From the NCBI GenBank assembly GCA_021811865.1, contig JAKAQB010000128.1:1-6922 (forward strand): a stretch of DNA of 6,922 bases. The letters are read 5' to 3'. A program made the position numbers and the translations under genes. This document shows positions 4,707-6,922 of the stretch, in pieces. The stretch's first letter is position 1; each line of letters begins with the position of its first letter. The notes under the pieces are model-generated. The model was given only the letters and a program-made list of their open reading frames with translations, did not search any database and was not told the DNA's origin. This DNA comes from Actinomycetes bacterium. Lineage in GTDB: Bacteria; Actinomycetota; Acidimicrobiia; Acidimicrobiales; Palsa-688.

Positions 4707-5499
4707 GGTGCGCCACCACCGCTTCGCCCGGGACGCCGCCGTCGTCGAGGGCCCCGAGGCGGCCACCTACCTGCAGGGCCAGCTGAGCCAGGACGTCCTG
4801 GGGCTGGCCGTCGGCGACTCTTCGTGGTCGTGGCTGCTGGCACCTGCGGGGAAAGTCGACGCCCTCGTCCGCGTCGCTCGGCTGGGCGACGAACGCTTCG
4901 TGGTGGACACGGATGCGGGGTGGGGCGACGTGGTCGTCAACCGCCTCACCCGTTTCAAGCTGCGCACCAGGGCCGACATCGCCGCGACGAGCTTCGATGT
5001 CCTCGCCGTGCGCGGCGCCCGGCCGGAGGGCGCGGCCCTGACCGCGCTGTGGTCCCCGATCGAGGAGGGCGTCGACCTCCTCGACGGTCCCGCCCCGGGC
5101 CGGCCGCTCGGCGACGACGAGTGGGAAGCGGAGCGCATCACCGCCGGGGTGCCTGCCATGGGCGCCGAGCTCACCGAGCGCACCATCCCCGCCGAGACCG
5201 GCCTCGTGGCCCTGACCGTGAGCTTCACCAAGGGTTGCTACACGGGCCAGGAGCTCGTCGCCCGCATCGACTCCCGCGGTGGCCACGTCGCCCGGCACCT
5301 GCGCCTGTTGCGCCCCGAGCGACCCCTCGTCGCCGGCACCGACCTCACCGCCGGCGGAAAGGTGGTCGGCTCGGTCACCAGCGCCTCGCCCACCGAGCCG
5401 GTGGCCCTCGGATACGTCGGCCGGGCGGTGGAACCCGGCGGCACGGTCCTAGCCGGGGACATCCCCGTCGAGGTCGTCGCCCTGCCGTCCCGGGGATGA
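4699..5499 (+). CDS. ygfZ: YgfZ/GcvT-like folate-binding protein
   Basis: The 266-residue product matches the YgfZ family, tetrahydrofolate-binding relatives of the glycine-cleavage T protein that support maturation or repair of certain iron-sulfur enzymes. The diagnostic motif KGCYTGQE is at 178-185, with the key Cys180. The N-terminal part YLQGQLSQDV (24-33), LLAPAGKVDALVRV (46-59) and DVVVNRLTRFKLRTRADI (77-94) is typical. RITAGVPAMGAEL (146-158) and the C-terminal beta-barrel segment GYVGRAV (238-244) complete the pattern. GTG 4699 overlaps the end of trpE by 8 nt; GTG 4708 is a possible shorter start. The TGA overlaps the ATG of the lipoprotein gene by 4 nt, so trpE, this gene and the lipoprotein gene probably share a transcript. 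A direct role in tryptophan synthesis is not expected. Confidence 0.93.
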   Translation: MPEVRHHRFARDAAVVEGPEAATYLQGQLSQDVLGLAVGDSSWSWLLAPAGKVDALVRVARLGDERFVVDTDAGWGDVVVNRLTRFKLRTRADIAATSFDVLAVRGARPEGAALTALWSPIEEGVDLLDGPAPGRPLGDDEWEAERITAGVPAMGAELTERTIPAETGLVALTVSFTKGCYTGQELVARIDSRGGHVARHLRLLRPERPLVAGTDLTAGGKVVGSVTSASPTEPVALGYVGRAVEPGGTVLAGDIPVEVVALPSRG

Positions 5500-6338
5500 G
5501 GCGGGCGACGCTGCTCCTCGGCACCGCCGCCGCCGTCGTCGTCGCCGGCTGCGGGCCCCAGGTCGGGAGGTTGTCGATCCCGGCCCCGCCGCCGAGCCGG
5601 CCCGTGGCGACGACGGCACCACCGAGCACGGTCGACGGAGCCGCTGTCAGCCTGCCGACCGTCCCCGGCGTCACCACGACGACGGCGCCGGGGCTCGGTC
5701 CCGGCGGGGCGACGGTCACCGGGACCGTGAGCGGACCGGGCGGCCCGGTCACCGGGGCGACCGTCCTCGTGCAGAGGGTGGTCGGAGACCGGGCGGCGAG
5801 CACCGAGGTCGCCACGGCGGCCAACGGAAGGTTCACCGTCGCCGGCGTGCTCGGCGGCCTCTACCGCCTCCGCGCCTGGGACCCGCCGCACCTGACGATG
5901 CTCCAAGCGGTCCTGCGGTGGGTGCCCGACGGGACGACCCAGGCCGTCGAGCTCACCCTTGCCTCCTTCGGGACCGCGCTGGCGGTGACCGCCTCGTTCG
6001 ACCCCGACCCTCCGGTCGTGGGCCGACCGGTCACGGTGGCGGTGCTGGTCAGGCGCCCTACGGTCACCGCCGGCGGCTCGGTCAGCGACGTCCCGGTGAC
6101 GGGGTTCAGGGTCCGACTGTTCGGCGCATCCTGGGTGGTCAGCGGCCCGGCGACCGCGACCACGGGACCAACCGGGGCGGCGACCTTCGTCGTCACCTGC
6201 CACGCCGCCGGGAGCCAGGCGCTCGGCGCCGTCGTGGGAGCCGGGAGGGTGAGCCTCCGCCCGCCGGCGTGCGTGGCGCCCTCCCCTCCGCCGACGAGCG
6301 TGCCCAAGACCAAGAGGCACCGGGCCCGCCACCGGTAG
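5496..6338 (+). CDS. putative lipoprotein with carboxypeptidase-regulatory-like beta domain
   Basis: I do not recognise this 280-residue protein as a named family. It begins MRRATLLLGTAAAVVVAGC, a type II signal peptide with lipobox VAGC and lipidation expected at Cys19, so it is probably anchored to the outer face of the cytoplasmic membrane. Residues 25-70 form a Pro/Thr/Ser-rich linker. Residues 72-130 (TVTGTVSGPGGPVTGATV ... ANGRFTVAGVLGGLYRLRAWDP) look like a carboxypeptidase-regulatory or prealbumin-like beta-sandwich. Residues 160-258 may form a second beta domain, with Cys235 and Cys259 able to form a disulfide. The end KTKRHRARHR is strongly basic. The ATG overlaps the YgfZ stop by 4 nt (ATGA). 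The stop TAG doubles as the start of the TAGGCT hexamer before trpC. In many actinobacteria the slot between trpE and trpC holds a Trp-associated membrane protein, which this does not resemble. Confidence 0.85.
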   Translation: MRRATLLLGTAAAVVVAGCGPQVGRLSIPAPPPSRPVATTAPPSTVDGAAVSLPTVPGVTTTTAPGLGPGGATVTGTVSGPGGPVTGATVLVQRVVGDRAASTEVATAANGRFTVAGVLGGLYRLRAWDPPHLTMLQAVLRWVPDGTTQAVELTLASFGTALAVTASFDPDPPVVGRPVTVAVLVRRPTVTAGGSVSDVPVTGFRVRLFGASWVVSGPATATTGPTGAATFVVTCHAAGSQALGAVVGAGRVSLRPPACVAPSPPPTSVPKTKRHRARHR

Positions 6339-6341
6339 GCT
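6336..6341 (+). promoter_or_regulatory. candidate -10 hexamer for a leaderless trpC transcript
   Basis: TAGGCT matches TANNNT and ends 8 nt before the trpC ATG at 6350. Its first three bases are the lipoprotein stop codon. No convincing -35 element is seen around 6313-6318, and no Shine-Dalgarno lies in the 8-nt gap (CGCCGGCC). Confidence is lower than for the groES-like and hisI cases because trpC could simply be read from the upstream operon. Confidence 0.3.
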
Positions 6342-6349
6342 CGCCGGCC

Positions 6350-6922
6350 ATGGGCACCTACCTGGACCGCATCCTCGCGGCGCACCGCGCCGCGGCGGGG
6401 GCGGACGGCAGGGACCTCGACGCTCTCGTCGCTGCGGCGTCCTCTGCCACCCCCGCCCGCCGCTTCGCCGCCGCACTGGTGGCCCGACCCGGGGTCTCGG
6501 TCATCGCCGAGGTGAAGCGGGCCAGCCCGAGCCGCGGGCCGCTCGCTCCCGACCTCGACCCCGCCGTCGTGGCCGCCCAGTACGAGTCGGGCGGGGCGGC
6601 GTGCCTGTCGGTTCTCACCGACAGCGCGTTCTTCCGGGGCTCGGCGGCGGACCTGGCGGCCGCCCGCGCCGCGACCCGCCTGCCCGTGCTGCGCAAGGAC
6701 TTCACCATCGGGCCCGCCGACGTGTGCGACGCCCGCCTCATGGGCGCCGACGCCGTCCTGCTCATCGCGGCCGCGCTGGACCAGGAGGAGCTCGCCGAGC
6801 TGCAGGCCCTCGCCGCCCGGGTGGGGATCGACGCTCTCGTCGAGGTCCACGACGAGGCCGAGGCGGAGACCGCCGTCGCGGCCGGCGCCACGCTCATCGG
6901 GGTCAACCAGCGCGACCTGAGA
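6350..6922 (+). CDS. trpC: indole-3-glycerol phosphate synthase TrpC (3' end beyond window)
   Basis: The first 191 residues are present with no stop before the window edge; family members are usually about 255-270 residues, so roughly the last quarter is missing. The enzyme closes the indole ring, converting carboxyphenylamino-deoxyribulose phosphate to indole-3-glycerol phosphate, in the cytoplasm. Signatures are VIAEVKRASPSRG (51-63) with catalytic Glu54 and Lys56, LSVLTDSAFFRGSAADL (86-102), PVLRKDFTIG (112-121) with catalytic Lys116, ADAVLLIAA (133-141), VEVHDEAE (164-171) with Glu165, and IGVNQRDL (183-190) with Asn186. The last motif is usually NNRDL; Gln at 187 is a mild substitution. 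ATG 6350 gives the typical start MGTYLDRIL. It lies 11 nt after the lipoprotein stop. Confidence 0.97.
   Translation, partial: MGTYLDRILAAHRAAAGADGRDLDALVAAASSATPARRFAAALVARPGVSVIAEVKRASPSRGPLAPDLDPAVVAAQYESGGAACLSVLTDSAFFRGSAADLAAARAATRLPVLRKDFTIGPADVCDARLMGADAVLLIAAALDQEELAELQALAARVGIDALVEVHDEAEAETAVAAGATLIGVNQRDLR

Noticed and set aside
3350..4786. 478-codon open frame on the plus strand within trpE in another frame
   Set aside because: It is extremely Arg/Pro/Gly-rich shadow translation; the trpE frame carries all conserved motifs.
5238..6476. 412-codon open frame on the minus strand
   Set aside because: It is opposite ygfZ, the lipoprotein gene and trpC, is Arg/Gly/Pro-rich, and shows no domain.

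Overview
The window is chromosomal DNA of very high G+C, with strong GC bias at third codon positions and frequent GTG starts. Gene content and order (hisF ... hisI, trpE ... trpC on one strand, tightly packed) point to an actinobacterium, perhaps of the Acidimicrobiia type. That placement is inference from composition and synteny; no marker gene is present. All recognised genes lie on the plus strand, and the long open frames on the minus strand are shadows of GC-rich coding sequence.

Layout. Positions 1-216 hold no recognisable conserved gene, only a possible 38-codon ORF (104-220) that runs into the hisF start. hisF (217-987) encodes the cyclase subunit of imidazole glycerol phosphate synthase. 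After a short repeat-rich junction comes a P1-family (DmpA/NylC-like, MEROPS S58) self-processing peptidase (1043-2146). A 112-bp gap carries a candidate promoter for a small GroES-like protein (2259-2582). A second candidate promoter precedes hisI (2672-3064, phosphoribosyl-AMP cyclohydrolase). A 21-bp tandem-repeat block separates hisI from trpE (3180-4706, anthranilate synthase component I). trpE overlaps a YgfZ/GcvT-like folate-binding protein gene (4699-5499), which overlaps a lipoprotein gene (5496-6338). trpC (6350 to the window edge, indole-3-glycerol phosphate synthase) follows after 11 bp and is cut by the window end.

How the genes work together. hisF and hisI act in histidine synthesis; trpE and trpC act in tryptophan synthesis. 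Both pathways draw on PRPP, and mixed his/trp clusters of this kind are familiar in Actinobacteria. The peptidase, GroES-like protein, YgfZ-like protein and lipoprotein are passengers without an obvious role in either pathway.

The most unusual structure lies at the gene junctions. hisF, the peptidase and trpE each start at a GTG inside GGCGTGA, and each is preceded by a tiny ORF that ends on the overlapping TGA. Two of these tiny ORFs also begin on the GTGA that terminates the upstream gene, so they bridge two genes exactly, and both are built from short tandem repeats. In contrast, the three ATG-start genes not overlapped by an upstream gene (groES-like, hisI, trpC) each have a TANNNT hexamer 6-8 nt before the ATG and no good Shine-Dalgarno sequence, which suggests leaderless transcripts.
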